In this document: positions 8,124 to 16,252 of the stretch, piece after piece
Layout of the letters: every line of letters begins with the position of its first letter
Position numbering within the stretch: the first letter of the stretch is position 1
From: Planctomycetota bacterium
Lineage (GTDB): Bacteria > Planctomycetota > SZUA-567 > H5-PLA8
Assembly (NCBI GenBank): GCA_026692735.1
Contig: JAPLOD010000705.1
Span: forward strand, 1-44,064
Length of the DNA stretch: 44,064 nucleotides
Direction of reading: 5' to 3'
Translations under genes and position numbers: made by a program
The notes under the pieces: generated by a model
Database searches by the model: none
What the model was told of the DNA's origin: nothing
Seen by the model: the letters and a program-made list of their open reading frames with translations, nothing else

Positions 8124-9125
8124 GGCTCCGCATCCGACCGCCGCGCACAGCGCCTTCAGGTTCGCCTTGGGTGTGTTGACGGGGATCTCGCACCCCGCGC
8201 CGGCCATATAGGGGTTGCCTACCGTCTTGTAGATTCTCCGAACCGCGGCTTTGATCTTCGCGGGCGTGCTGTCCTGCACGTCCGCGACAGGGTTCAGGTT
8301 CCCCACCAGGGCCGTGCGCGCCGGCAGGATCTTTCGCGCCGCGGCGATATCCACCTGCCAGTCCAGGTCCACGATCTCGCAGCCGAGTTTCGCGATGCCA
8401 GGGAGGAGGTGGTTGATCCTGCCGCAGATGTGCAGCCGCACGATCCCGCCGCGCGCATGGATGCCGTCAACCAGGCGTTTCTCGCGCGGCCAGATCAGTT
8501 TCTCGTAAAGCTGCGGCGACACCTGGCTGGCGATGGCGTCGCCGATGCCGATGGTGTCCGCGCCGGCTTCGAGCTGCGCCGCGGCGAACGCGATGCCGGC
8601 CTCGACGCAGATGTCCATCAACGTGCAGCAGTAGCCGGGCTCGTCCATCAGGTCCATCAGGAAATTGCCGGGCGTGCGCAGCGTGGACATTTCCGCGGCC
8701 GGGCCTTCGACCCAGCCCAGTATCGAATACTTGTGGAAGGCGAACTTCCTGTACGCTTCAACGGCGCGCACTCGGTCCAGCATACGGGCTGACTTGTGAG
8801 GATCGGGCTTCTTCAGCAGGGCGAGGTCCTTCGCATCCTGCAGCGGCGCGTGCGGGCAGCGCGGCACGCCGTCTGTGACGTACTTGATCTTGGCCCCGAA
8901 GCCCTGCGTCTCGCGGAACGGATCGGAGATCGTGCTCACCTGGTCGAAGCCGAAGTGCTCGGCGCACTCCCGGTTGGACTTCACCAGCACGCGGTAATCC
9001 GATGCGAACGCGCCGTAGTTCGACCCGATGAACTTCGCGGCATACGCCATCAGGATCGGCAGGCGCGGCAGGACGTCCACCTTCTGGCCCTTCAGCACGC
9101 CCATGTAGCGTTCAAAGCTGTTCAT
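8121..9125 (-). CDS. uroporphyrinogen decarboxylase-fold protein (MtaA/CmuA-like methyltransferase type)
   Basis: The 334 residues start at ATG 9125 with GGGAG just upstream; the longer ORF includes a heptamer tract. The URO-D barrel is evident, with GADTIGIGDAIASQVSP and GGIVRLHICGRINHLL; H232-x-C234 plus the later Cys in AGAGCEIPVNTPKANL form the zinc-site pattern of corrinoid/thiol methyltransferases (MtaA, CmuA) rather than the haem enzyme, which lacks it. It probably moves a methyl group from a corrinoid or methylated substrate to a thiol. It stands alone: no corrinoid protein gene is next to it. A second, diverged member is at 32128-33378. Confidence 0.8.
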   Translation of the reverse strand: MNSFERYMGVLKGQKVDVLPRLPILMAYAAKFIGSNYGAFASDYRVLVKSNRECAEHFGFDQVSTISDPFRETQGFGAKIKYVTDGVPRCPHAPLQDAKDLALLKKPDPHKSARMLDRVRAVEAYRKFAFHKYSILGWVEGPAAEMSTLRTPGNFLMDLMDEPGYCCTLMDICVEAGIAFAAAQLEAGADTIGIGDAIASQVSPQLYEKLIWPREKRLVDGIHARGGIVRLHICGRINHLLPGIAKLGCEIVDLDWQVDIAAARKILPARTALVGNLNPVADVQDSTPAKIKAAVRRIYKTVGNPYMAGAGCEIPVNTPKANLKALCAAVGCGA

Positions 9126-9199
9126 GGCACGCTCCCTGGTTGGGTTCGATGTGCGGCGTAGTCTAGCGTGCCGGGCGACGCGTGACGAGTGCCGAGCGC

Positions 9200-9234
9200 G
9201 CCGATTGCGGATTGCGGATTTCGGAATGCGGATT
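9200..9234. repeat. heptamer tract, gcggatt family
   Basis: Units gccgatt gcggatt gcggatt tcggaat gcggatt in the divergent region between the URO-D-like gene and the beta-helix gene. Same words as at 764, 19545 and 36032. Confidence 0.85.
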
Positions 9235-9297
9235 ACAGATGAGGCGGCTTCGACGAATGGAAGCAACGCGTTCGTCCGACCCGCGGAGGGAGGAACC

Positions 9298-10608
9298 ATG
9301 AGAGCCCATGCGTCTGTAGTGTGTGCCGCGGTGCTGGTCTGTGCTGCGTTAGCTCGGGCCGGCGAAGAGGGCGGACCCGCAACGGAGGGTGCCAAGATGA
9401 CACACTGGAACGTCCGCGATTTCGGAGCGAAAGGCGATGGCGCGACGGACGACACGGCGGCGTTCCAGGGCGCCTTGGACGCCGCTCGCAAAGGGGGCGG
9501 CGGCATCGTGTTCGCGCCCGCGGGGAAGTACCTCTTCAAGGGCAACCTGAAGGTGCCAAGCGCTGTCACGCTCGAAGGCACGTTCCGTTCCGTGCCCGCT
9601 CACAACGGCATCCGCGACAAGGGCCTGCCCAAGCCCGGCGACGATGGCACGACGCTGCTTGTGACGGCCGGCAGAGGCCAGGAGACTGGCGAGCCGTTCC
9701 TGAGCCTGACGACGAACAGCACCGTCAAGGGCCTCGTCATCTACTATCCGGATCAGGACCCGAAGGCCACGCCGGTGGCCTATCCGTGGGCGATCGCCAT
9801 GCGCGGGAAGAACCCGGCGGTGCTGGATGTCGAGTTGCTCAACCCGTACCAGGGCATTGATGCGACGGAGAACGAGCGCCACAACATCCGCAACGTCCAC
9901 GGCCAGCCGCTGCGGCGCGGGATCGTCGTGGACCAGGTCTACGACATCGGACGCATCGAAGACGTGCACTTCAACCCGTGGTGGTCGTGCTCCGAAGCCG
10001 TCGTGAAGTTCATGGTCACCGAAGGCGAGGCGTTCATCCTCGGCAAGACGGACTGGGAGTACATGGTCAACTGCTTCAGCATCATCTACAAGACGGGCTT
10101 CCGCTTCACGCAGTTCAAGCATGGGCCGGGCAACGTGGACCTGACGCAGTGCGGCCACGACATCGCGCCCTGCGTCGTGCGCGTGGAACATTCCCAGCCG
10201 CACGCCGGCATCGCGTTCAACAACTGCCAGATGATGGGCACCGTGGAAGTCCTGCCGACCAACGAGGGGCCGGTGAAGTTCAGCAACTGCGGCTTCTGGG
10301 GCGTCTCTCCCGGCGATTTCCAGAACCCGGGCACGACGTCCACGGCCATCCTCGCTGGCTCGGGTCACGTGACCTTCAACGGCTGCCATTTCACGTGGTG
10401 GGACAAGAAGAATGAGAACGCGCCGTGCATCCGCGCCAGATGCGAAGGGCTGACGGTCATGGCCTGTGACTTCATGGACCCCAAGCCGCAACTGGAGATT
10501 GATGCCGCCGTCAAAGCCTGCATCATCGTCGGCAACCGTTTCCGCCACGGCGCGAAGATCGCGAACAAGGCCGAAGGGGCGCAGATCGGGTTGAACGTGG
10601 AAAAGTGA
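9298..10608 (+). CDS. secreted right-handed beta-helix protein (pectate lyase superfamily)
   Basis: The 436 residues start at ATG 9298, preceded by GGAGGGAGGAA. The signal peptide MRAHASVVCAAVLVCAALARA is followed by the N-terminal cap motif of Pectate_lyase_3 proteins: VRDFGAKGDGATDDTAAFQGALDAA, then GGGGIVFAPAGKYLFKGNLKVP. The remainder has beta-helix rungs with Asn and His ladders (VTFNGCHF, IAFNNCQMMG). Such proteins bind or cleave polysaccharides outside the cytoplasm. No catalytic triad can be assigned, so it may be a binding or structural protein rather than a lyase. The gene lies upstream of hisF, but the gap holds a repeat and no operon is implied. Confidence 0.85.
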   Translation: MRAHASVVCAAVLVCAALARAGEEGGPATEGAKMTHWNVRDFGAKGDGATDDTAAFQGALDAARKGGGGIVFAPAGKYLFKGNLKVPSAVTLEGTFRSVPAHNGIRDKGLPKPGDDGTTLLVTAGRGQETGEPFLSLTTNSTVKGLVIYYPDQDPKATPVAYPWAIAMRGKNPAVLDVELLNPYQGIDATENERHNIRNVHGQPLRRGIVVDQVYDIGRIEDVHFNPWWSCSEAVVKFMVTEGEAFILGKTDWEYMVNCFSIIYKTGFRFTQFKHGPGNVDLTQCGHDIAPCVVRVEHSQPHAGIAFNNCQMMGTVEVLPTNEGPVKFSNCGFWGVSPGDFQNPGTTSTAILAGSGHVTFNGCHFTWWDKKNENAPCIRARCEGLTVMACDFMDPKPQLEIDAAVKACIIVGNRFRHGAKIANKAEGAQIGLNVEK

Positions 10609-10623
10609 GGCAAGGCGGCATCG

Positions 10624-10687
10624 CGTCTCGGTCTCTCGAGATGGCTGTGGCTTGTCTGGGATTTGGCGGTTGGCGCGCGGGATTTGC
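10624..10687. repeat. degenerate heptamer tract between beta-helix gene and hisF
   Basis: Read from about 10624 the sequence shows a weak 7-nt period, clearest in ggatttg gcggttg gcgcgcg ggatttg (10659-10686). It is much decayed compared with the other tracts. Confidence 0.5.
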
Positions 10688-10740
10688 CCGCTAAGGTAGA
10701 GCCGTTCTTCTCGGCCAGGAATGGCATCAAGGGGGAACTC

Positions 10741-11505
10741 ATGAACTACTGTCGCATCATCCCGTGTCTGGACGTCAAGCACGGCCGCCTGGTCAAGGGC
10801 GTGAACTTCGTCAATATCAAGGACGTCGGCGACCCGGCGGAGAACGGCGCGGCCTACAGCGCCGCCGGCGCGGATGAACTGGTCTTCCTGGACATCACAG
10901 CGACCATCGAGGGGCGCACGACGATGATTGAGGCGGTCAAGCGCACCGTCCAGCGCATCAACATCCCGCTCACCGTCGGCGGCGGCATCGGCAGCATCGC
11001 CGACATGCAGGCCCTCTTCGACGTGGGTGTCTCGAAAGTCTCGGTGAACACGGCGGCGGTGAAGCGTCCGGAACTGGTGAAGGAAGCCGCCGCGAAGTTC
11101 GGGAGCGGGAAGATCACCGTCGCGATTGACACGCGCAAGAACGCCAAGATGCCGTCGGGCTTCGAAGTCGTCGTCCGCGGCGGGACCGCAGGCGCGGGGA
11201 TTGACGCCGTGGAGTGGGCCAGGAAGGTCGAGGTGCTTGGCGCCGGCGCAATTCTGCCGACGAGCATGGACACCGACGGCACGCTGTCCGGCTACGATAT
11301 CCCGATGACGCGCGCCATCGCGGACGCCGTGAAGGTGCCCGTGATCGCGTCGGGCGGCGCGGGCACGCTGGAGCATCTCTATGCGGCGGTGACGGAAGGC
11401 CACGCGGACGCGGTGCTGGTGGCGTCAATCGCGCACTTCGGCACGTTCACCATCCGGCAGATGAAAGAGTACCTGCAGGGCAAGGGCATCCCCGTGCGGC
11501 TGTAG
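10741..11505 (+). CDS. hisF: imidazole glycerol phosphate synthase, cyclase subunit HisF
   Basis: A 254-residue (beta/alpha)8 barrel of standard length. HisF cyclises PRFAR with ammonia from HisH to give imidazole glycerol phosphate and AICAR, linking histidine and purine synthesis. Catalytic aspartates are in place: D11 (IPCLDV) and D130 (AIDTRK). Phosphate-binding loops TVGGGIG and IASGGAGT and the C-terminal GKGIPVRL are typical. ATG 10741 follows AAGGGGGAA. No other his gene is nearby, so histidine genes seem dispersed in this genome; HisH must be encoded elsewhere. Confidence 0.97.
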   Translation: MNYCRIIPCLDVKHGRLVKGVNFVNIKDVGDPAENGAAYSAAGADELVFLDITATIEGRTTMIEAVKRTVQRINIPLTVGGGIGSIADMQALFDVGVSKVSVNTAAVKRPELVKEAAAKFGSGKITVAIDTRKNAKMPSGFEVVVRGGTAGAGIDAVEWARKVEVLGAGAILPTSMDTDGTLSGYDIPMTRAIADAVKVPVIASGGAGTLEHLYAAVTEGHADAVLVASIAHFGTFTIRQMKEYLQGKGIPVRL

Positions 11506-11517
11506 GCTGGCGCAGCG

Positions 11518-12345
11518 TCACAGTCCCACGCCGACATTGAGCGCGAACGGGACGGTCACCTTCTTCATGTCCGTCCAGTAGGTGATCACGATCCGGGCCG
11601 CGTCGGCCTTCGCCTTCAAGTTGTACTCCCAGGTGATCGTGACATTGTTCATGAAGCCCATACGCGACGTGGACCCGCGCCGGCCTTCTATCTTCTTGCC
11701 GGCGGCGTCTTGGAACTGGATGTCCGCGACGCTGCTGAGGTCCTGTTTGGCTTCCAGCGTGATGCAAAACGCCGCCTCGTCGCCACCCCATTCAGGCTTG
11801 CCAACCTTCGTGATAGTGAACGGGATCGGGCCGGCCGCGACCTTCGTGTCAGCCTTGAGCGCCACGTTCTCCGCAGCGAAGTCCTTCTTCTGGGTAGCGA
11901 TCTGGAAGACGAGTTCGCCTGCCACGGCCAGCTTGGTGGCTCCCTGCGCCGGCACGCCGGGCGCGCGCACGTCGGTCGTGCACTGCTTGCCGTCCTCGCT
12001 GAAGTTGGGCATCATCTCAAAACCCGCCTTGTCGGACATGAAGCGGCCCTTGCCGTCGGACTTCGTGAGGTCCTTGCCCTTGTCGTCCGCGAACGACGTC
12101 ACCTTGCTTGCGTCCCTGTCGAAGGATACCAGGCCGCCTTGAGGCACCGTCACGAGGAGCGCCAGCGTGGTGCCGGAAAACCAGTTGAAGGCGCGCAGCT
12201 TGTCATTGCCGCCCGGAGATGGCTTGACGATGCGCAGGCCCTGAGCCTCGACCGTCGCTCCCGCCGGGCCGCTCTCGCCCGCCGCGATCCCCCATGTGTT
12301 CAGACCGGCCAGCGCCAGTAACGTTGCGAAGAGCTGTGCCCGCAT
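11518..12345 (-). CDS. secreted beta-rich protein, function unknown
   Basis: The 275 residues start at ATG 12345 with GGGAGGGT upstream. The signal peptide (MRAQLFATLLALAGLNTWGIAAGE) is followed by an all-beta-looking protein: VPQGGLVSFDRDASKVTSFADDKGKDL, then an immunoglobulin-like C-terminal half (FTITKVGKPEWGGDEAAFCI, NNVTITWEYNLKAKADAARIVITYW). I do not recognise a family. It is convergent with hisF (12-nt gap) and monocistronic in appearance. The periplasm or cell surface is its likely site. Confidence 0.75.
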   Translation of the reverse strand: MRAQLFATLLALAGLNTWGIAAGESGPAGATVEAQGLRIVKPSPGGNDKLRAFNWFSGTTLALLVTVPQGGLVSFDRDASKVTSFADDKGKDLTKSDGKGRFMSDKAGFEMMPNFSEDGKQCTTDVRAPGVPAQGATKLAVAGELVFQIATQKKDFAAENVALKADTKVAAGPIPFTITKVGKPEWGGDEAAFCITLEAKQDLSSVADIQFQDAAGKKIEGRRGSTSRMGFMNNVTITWEYNLKAKADAARIVITYWTDMKKVTVPFALNVGVGL

Positions 12346-12420
12346 GTGCTCACCCTCCCTTGCCGACGACCGAGTCTCAGAACGATGAGTTCAGGCTGAA
12401 GGTTACAGACTGCAGGCCCG

Positions 12421-12455
12421 TTGCCAAGAGCCGATAGCCAAGAGCCAAGAGCCGC
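12421..12455. repeat. heptamer tract, gagccaa family
   Basis: Units ttgccaa gagccga tagccaa gagccaa gagccgc between two divergent genes. It is the reverse complement of the tcttggc tract inside the methyltransferase gene at 16732. Confidence 0.85.
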
Positions 12456-12532
12456 CACTCCGCACTTCCAAACACCCGCGACTCAGTGTACACAGTTCTG
12501 CGGATCGTCCCGTTCAACCAAGGAGGCCCGCC

Positions 12533-13357
12533 ATGCGCATTATTGATCCGCACGTCCACATGTACAGCCGCACCACCGATGACTACGAGACGATGATTCT
12601 GCACGGCATCGAATGCGTGGTGGAGCCCTCCTTCTGGATCGGCAACGACCGCAAGTACGCCGGCACGTTCTTCGACTACTTCAACCACATGAGCGAATGG
12701 GAACCCAACAACCGCGCGCCCAAGCGTGGGATGAAGCATTTCTGCATGATCTCGGTCAACCCCAAGGAAGCCGAGCAACTGGAGATGGCGCGGGAGGTCA
12801 TCGCCGGGATGATGCCGTTCCTCGACCGCCCGACAGTGGTCGGCATCGGCGAGGTCGGCTTCAACAACATCACGAAGAACGAGGAGACCATCCTGCGCGA
12901 GCAACTGCAGATCGCCAAGGACCGCGCTCTGCCCGTGATCGTGCACACGCCGCACAACAACAAGCTTGAAGGCACGCTCCGCATCATCGCCATCTGCAAG
13001 GAAATGGGGATGAAGCCCGAGCTGATTGACATTGACCACAATACCGAAGAGACCATCCAGCACGCCCTCGACGGCGGCTTCTACGCCGGCATCACCATGT
13101 ACCCGCGGACCAAGTGCACGCCGCAGCGCGCCCGCGACATGGTGGAACGCTTCGGCATTGAACGGGTGCTGCTCAATAGCTCCGCCGACTGGGAGACCTC
13201 CGATCCGCTGGCCATGCCCAAGGCCGCGCACCTGATGCTGCAGACCGGCTTCTCGCGCAGGCAGGTCCGCCGCGTGGTGTGGGAGACGCCCTATGAGTTC
13301 CTCTCGCAGTCGCCGAAGTTCAAGGCCGTGATGGAACCAATCTACAAGGACGTGTGA
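12533..13357 (+). CDS. TatD-family metal-dependent hydrolase, EboB-like
   Basis: A 274-residue amidohydrolase-type barrel. Metal ligands are visible as H-x-H (DPHVHM, residues 5-10), Glu in GIGEVGFN, His in VIVHTPHNNK, His in IDIDHNTEE and Asp in NSSADWETSDPLAMPK. The start MRIIDPHVHMYSRTTDDYETM and FFDYFNHM closely resemble EboB of the cyanobacterial/eukaryotic-alga ebo clusters as I remember them. ATG 12533 follows AAGGAGG. The next gene (DUF362 ferredoxin) starts 19 nt after its stop, so the two form an operon. Other ebo genes (EboA, C, D, E) are not in the window, so a role in ebo-type chemistry is uncertain. Confidence 0.8.
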   Translation: MRIIDPHVHMYSRTTDDYETMILHGIECVVEPSFWIGNDRKYAGTFFDYFNHMSEWEPNNRAPKRGMKHFCMISVNPKEAEQLEMAREVIAGMMPFLDRPTVVGIGEVGFNNITKNEETILREQLQIAKDRALPVIVHTPHNNKLEGTLRIIAICKEMGMKPELIDIDHNTEETIQHALDGGFYAGITMYPRTKCTPQRARDMVERFGIERVLLNSSADWETSDPLAMPKAAHLMLQTGFSRRQVRRVVWETPYEFLSQSPKFKAVMEPIYKDV

Positions 13358-13376
13358 TCGCCGGAAAGGAGACCCG

Positions 13377-14474
13377 ATTCCCGCAGAACTGCTCTTCGCC
13401 CGCTACCAACCCGTAGACCTCGAACCGAAGAACTCCATCGGCGCCAAATGGACTCGGATGCTCGACAAGCTGCCCCTGAAGTCCATCGTCGAGAAGAAAC
13501 GCACGGCCATCAAGCTGCACCTCGGCGGCGGCACCGGCTTCACCACCGTGCATCCCTTCTTCGTGCGCAAGCTGGTCGAGAAGGTGAAGGCCGCGGGCGC
13601 GCGGGGAGTCTTCGTCACCGACACGCCCTGGGCCGTCTTCAGCGCTCACGAGCGCGGCTACAGTTCCGAGACGATCGGCTGCCCGCTGGTCGCGGCGACA
13701 GGTTCCGCGGACAAGTACTTCTACACGAAGCCGATCAAGCCGCCCTTCAAGGCGCTCAAGGAAGTCGAGCTTGCCGGCGAGATCGTGGATGCGGAGGCGC
13801 TGCTTGACGTCTCGCACGTCAAGGGGCACGGCGCCTGCGGCTTCGGCGGCGCGTCGAAGAACCTTTCCATGGGCTGCGTCAGCGGGCGCACGCGCGGCGT
13901 GATTCACTCATTGGAGGGCGGCCTGGACTGGAACCGCCGCAAGTGCACGCACTGCGGCAAGTGCGTGCGCAACTGCCCCAACAAGGCGATGTCGTTCAAC
14001 CAGAAGCGCGAGCTCAACATCTTCTTCCACAACTGCAAGCTCTGCCAGCACTGTTCGCTCATCTGCCCGCACAAGGCCATCCGCATCCTCGGCGGCGCGT
14101 ACCGCGACTTCCAGCACGGCATGGCGCTGGCGACGGCGAAGGTCCTGGAAGGCTTTGAGAAGAAGCACCGGCTCTTCATCAACTTCCTGACGAACATCAC
14201 GGTTTACTGCGACTGCTGGGGGATGAGCGGCCCGGCGATCGTGCCGGATATCGGCATTCTCGCGGGGCAGGACATCTGCGCCATTGAGCAGGCTTCGCTG
14301 GACATGATCCGGACCGAAGACCTCATCCCCGGCACGCTGCCCAAGGGCTGGAAGCTGCGCGGCCACGGCCACCTCTTCGCGCGCATCCACAGCAAGGACC
14401 CGCTCGTGGTGTTGGAGTTCCTCGAGAAGCTCAAGCAGGGCTCGCGGAAGTACAAGGTGACAGAGGTCATGTGA
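13377..14474 (+). CDS. DUF362 protein with two [4Fe-4S] motifs; probable ATT start
   Basis: The ORF track begins at ATG 13458, but the frame is open upstream and the family's usual N-terminus is there: after the initiator come P-A-E-L-L-F-A-R-Y-Q, matching the common DUF362 opening M-P-A-x-V-x-F. The initiator codon would be ATT at 13377, with AAGGAG at 13366-13371 ending 5 nt before it; the ATG 13458 has no such site. From ATT the protein has 365 residues: DUF362 fold (AIKLHLGGGTGFTTVHPFF, DVSHVKGHGACGFGGASKN), then ferredoxin clusters C190-x2-C193-x2-C196-x3-C200 and C220-x2-C223-x2-C226-x3-C230, then a C-terminal lobe. It is likely an electron-transfer or metal-cluster protein working with the TatD-like hydrolase upstream. 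Confidence 0.85.
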   Translation: MPAELLFARYQPVDLEPKNSIGAKWTRMLDKLPLKSIVEKKRTAIKLHLGGGTGFTTVHPFFVRKLVEKVKAAGARGVFVTDTPWAVFSAHERGYSSETIGCPLVAATGSADKYFYTKPIKPPFKALKEVELAGEIVDAEALLDVSHVKGHGACGFGGASKNLSMGCVSGRTRGVIHSLEGGLDWNRRKCTHCGKCVRNCPNKAMSFNQKRELNIFFHNCKLCQHCSLICPHKAIRILGGAYRDFQHGMALATAKVLEGFEKKHRLFINFLTNITVYCDCWGMSGPAIVPDIGILAGQDICAIEQASLDMIRTEDLIPGTLPKGWKLRGHGHLFARIHSKDPLVVLEFLEKLKQGSRKYKVTEVM

Positions 14475-14964
14475 TTCGCGGCGCAGTCTTGCGCGCCGTC
14501 GACCTCGCGAGCGTCGCCTCGACGATCACCCCGGCGGCGACCACGACCGCCGTTCCGCACACGAGCGTCGTAAGCATCGAGCAGGACCAGTCGCGCGGCC
14601 ACAGCCATGGCATGGCGGGCAGGCCCAGCAGCATGACAAGGGATGCCATGATCCCCGCGGCAGGCAGTCTTCGCCGCAGCCCCCACTCGCGCCTCACGCA
14701 GCGTTCCGACAGAACGGCGATGTCGAAGAGGATCGCGCACCAGTAGACGGCGTTGCGCGCCAAGTCATGGCCGTTCCATCTGATGGGCGCGTCGGTGAAA
14801 CGCCGGTCTGGAAGGACCAGCCACATCAGCGGCCAGCCGTACTCGTCGTAGTAGTCGGTGAGTTCCCGCAGGTTCAGCCCCAGCAGCACGCCCGCCGCCA
14901 GCATGACGGCAATGGCCGTCACCAATGAGTACTGAAGTGGCCGATGGGTCCGCAGTTCCTCCAT
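14467..14964 (-). CDS. four-helix membrane protein, planctomycete-type N-terminal segment
   Basis: The 165 residues start at ATG 14964 (TTG 14973 is possible); no ribosome site is evident. Hydrophobic segments: SLVTAIAVMLAAGVLLGLN, NAVYWCAILFDIAVL, ASLVMLLGLPAMPWLW and LTTLVCGTAVVVAAGVIV. The N-terminus RPLQYSLVTAI...LLGLN...YGWP matches that of the membrane protein at 28939-29910 (RPWLQFHLSTAL...LLWLN...YGWP), so the two are paralogues over that region. Its 3' end overlaps the convergent DUF362 gene by 8 nt. The function is unknown. Confidence 0.65.
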   Translation of the reverse strand: MEELRTHRPLQYSLVTAIAVMLAAGVLLGLNLRELTDYYDEYGWPLMWLVLPDRRFTDAPIRWNGHDLARNAVYWCAILFDIAVLSERCVRREWGLRRRLPAAGIMASLVMLLGLPAMPWLWPRDWSCSMLTTLVCGTAVVVAAGVIVEATLARSTARKTAPRIT

Positions 14965-15009
14965 ACCAGACAATACGGTGCGGCAAGCCTTACGGTTCTG
15001 TCTTCACGC

Positions 15010-15783
15010 TCACTCGCTGGGCGTCCAGATCTTGTTATCGGGGTTGAACTCGGTCATCTTCTCGACGATCGCATGCGTCTCCGCGCCCAGGTCCGCCTCG
15101 AAGATAGTACCGTTGTTGTTGACCATGAAACACTTCTTCCCCGTCTTGCCGTATTCCGCGGGATAGGCGATCAGCGCATAGCCGAGCGTCATGTGGCCGT
15201 TCGCGATATAGTCTCTGGCGCCGCCGGTTGCCGCCGCGCCCTGCTTGGTCAGAATCTTGAAGCAATAGCCGGCCTTGGGCGTCGCTTTGCCGGGATTGCC
15301 TTCCGCGTTGGCGAAGGACTTGTCAATGAGCGCAAGGTCATTGGCACCCGCCTTCTGCTCCAACAGACTGTTGTCTCCTTTGAGGGCCTGCGAATATTCC
15401 AGGACGCCGTCGCCGTCGTAGTCGGTGCGGTGGTAGATCTCCTGTGCTTCGGCGTATGCCTTGCACGAGGCCGCCGCGGCCGATTCGTTGGCTGCCATTC
15501 GTGGCTTCGCCATGGCCGGGTTCTGGAGCAACTTGGCCTGGAACTGCTGGTCAATGCCCTGCAGCGCCGCAATGACCTCGGGGCTCTTGTCCGCACGCAT
15601 GCCGCCCAGGCCAACCAGCATGTCAACGAAGAGCGGCGTCAGTTCGGTGACCGCCGCCGCGCGAGCTTTGGCGTCCTCGGCCTTGAGTTCGGCCAGTTTC
15701 TTGCGTACGTCGGCATCCTCCAGCGTCCAGCCGGAAACGGCCAGTGTCAGCGACGCAACCATGATCCACGCGGACAGCTTCAT
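15010..15783 (-). CDS. secreted DUF2950 protein
   Basis: The 257 residues start at ATG 15783 with GGAGG upstream; a signal peptide (MKLSAWIMVASLTLAVSG) follows. The C-terminal half has the DUF2950 hallmarks: GYCFKILTKQGAAATGGARDY, GHMTLGYALIAYPAEYG, CFMVNNNGTIFEADLG. A Ca-binding-like YDGDGVLEYSQAL loop lies in the middle. The family is exported and of unknown biochemical role. The N-terminal region has a helical stretch of HEAT-like look (DVRKKLAELKAEDAKARAAAVTELTPLF). The gene stands alone between convergent or divergent neighbours. Confidence 0.85.
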   Translation of the reverse strand: MKLSAWIMVASLTLAVSGWTLEDADVRKKLAELKAEDAKARAAAVTELTPLFVDMLVGLGGMRADKSPEVIAALQGIDQQFQAKLLQNPAMAKPRMAANESAAAASCKAYAEAQEIYHRTDYDGDGVLEYSQALKGDNSLLEQKAGANDLALIDKSFANAEGNPGKATPKAGYCFKILTKQGAAATGGARDYIANGHMTLGYALIAYPAEYGKTGKKCFMVNNNGTIFEADLGAETHAIVEKMTEFNPDNKIWTPSE

Positions 15784-15888
15784 CGTTCTGCCTCCGGGAA
15801 AGGGGAAATGCTCCAAAAGGACGCCTGCCACGGTATCGCGCACAACGCGGCTGTAAAGAACCGGATGGAAACGCCGGGCTCCGGGCGC

Positions 15889-16209
15889 TCAGTGGCGGCC
15901 ATGCCTCTTGAACCCGATCCGGCCCCGCGGCGGCTTGGGCGGAGCCATCAGTTGCCGGATGGCATCAAAGACCACTTTGAACTGAGAGTCGTATCTCTGT
16001 TCCATCTCGTCGAGTTTGCGGGCGAGGTCCTGGTGCGTTGCCAGGATATGCCTCAAGCGGATGAATGCACGTACCACCTGCACACTGGCTTGCACGGCGG
16101 CAGGGCTATTGAGCACACTGGCAAGCATCACGGCACCGTGCTCGGTAAACGCGTGTGGGCGATAACGGACGTTGCGTTTGTATGCGGTCACAAATTGTGA
16201 CCGCATCAT
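15889..16209 (-). pseudogene. 5'-truncated ORF6N-domain protein
   Basis: The 106 residues match only the C-terminal part of ORF6N proteins: SQFVTAYKRNVRYRPHAFTEHGAVMLASVLNS, then RAFIRLRHILATHQDLARKL, then the QFKVVFDAIRQLM and P-x-x-R-G-R-I-G-F tail. The usual N-terminal 60-80 residues (the DNA-binding ORF6N core with LYGVETK-like sequence) are missing: two codons before the ATG pair is a TAA. ORF6N genes are phage/plasmid-borne accessory genes, so this is probably a decayed remnant of transfer. It sits 43 nt downstream of the methyltransferase stop. Confidence 0.7.
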
Positions 16210-16252
16210 CCGTTACCTGCCGCTGCCCCGCGTGACATCATAGCCAGCGCTC

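Noticed and set aside
9349-11403. 684-residue minus-strand ORF
   Set aside because: Shadow of the beta-helix gene and hisF, both of which are clear.
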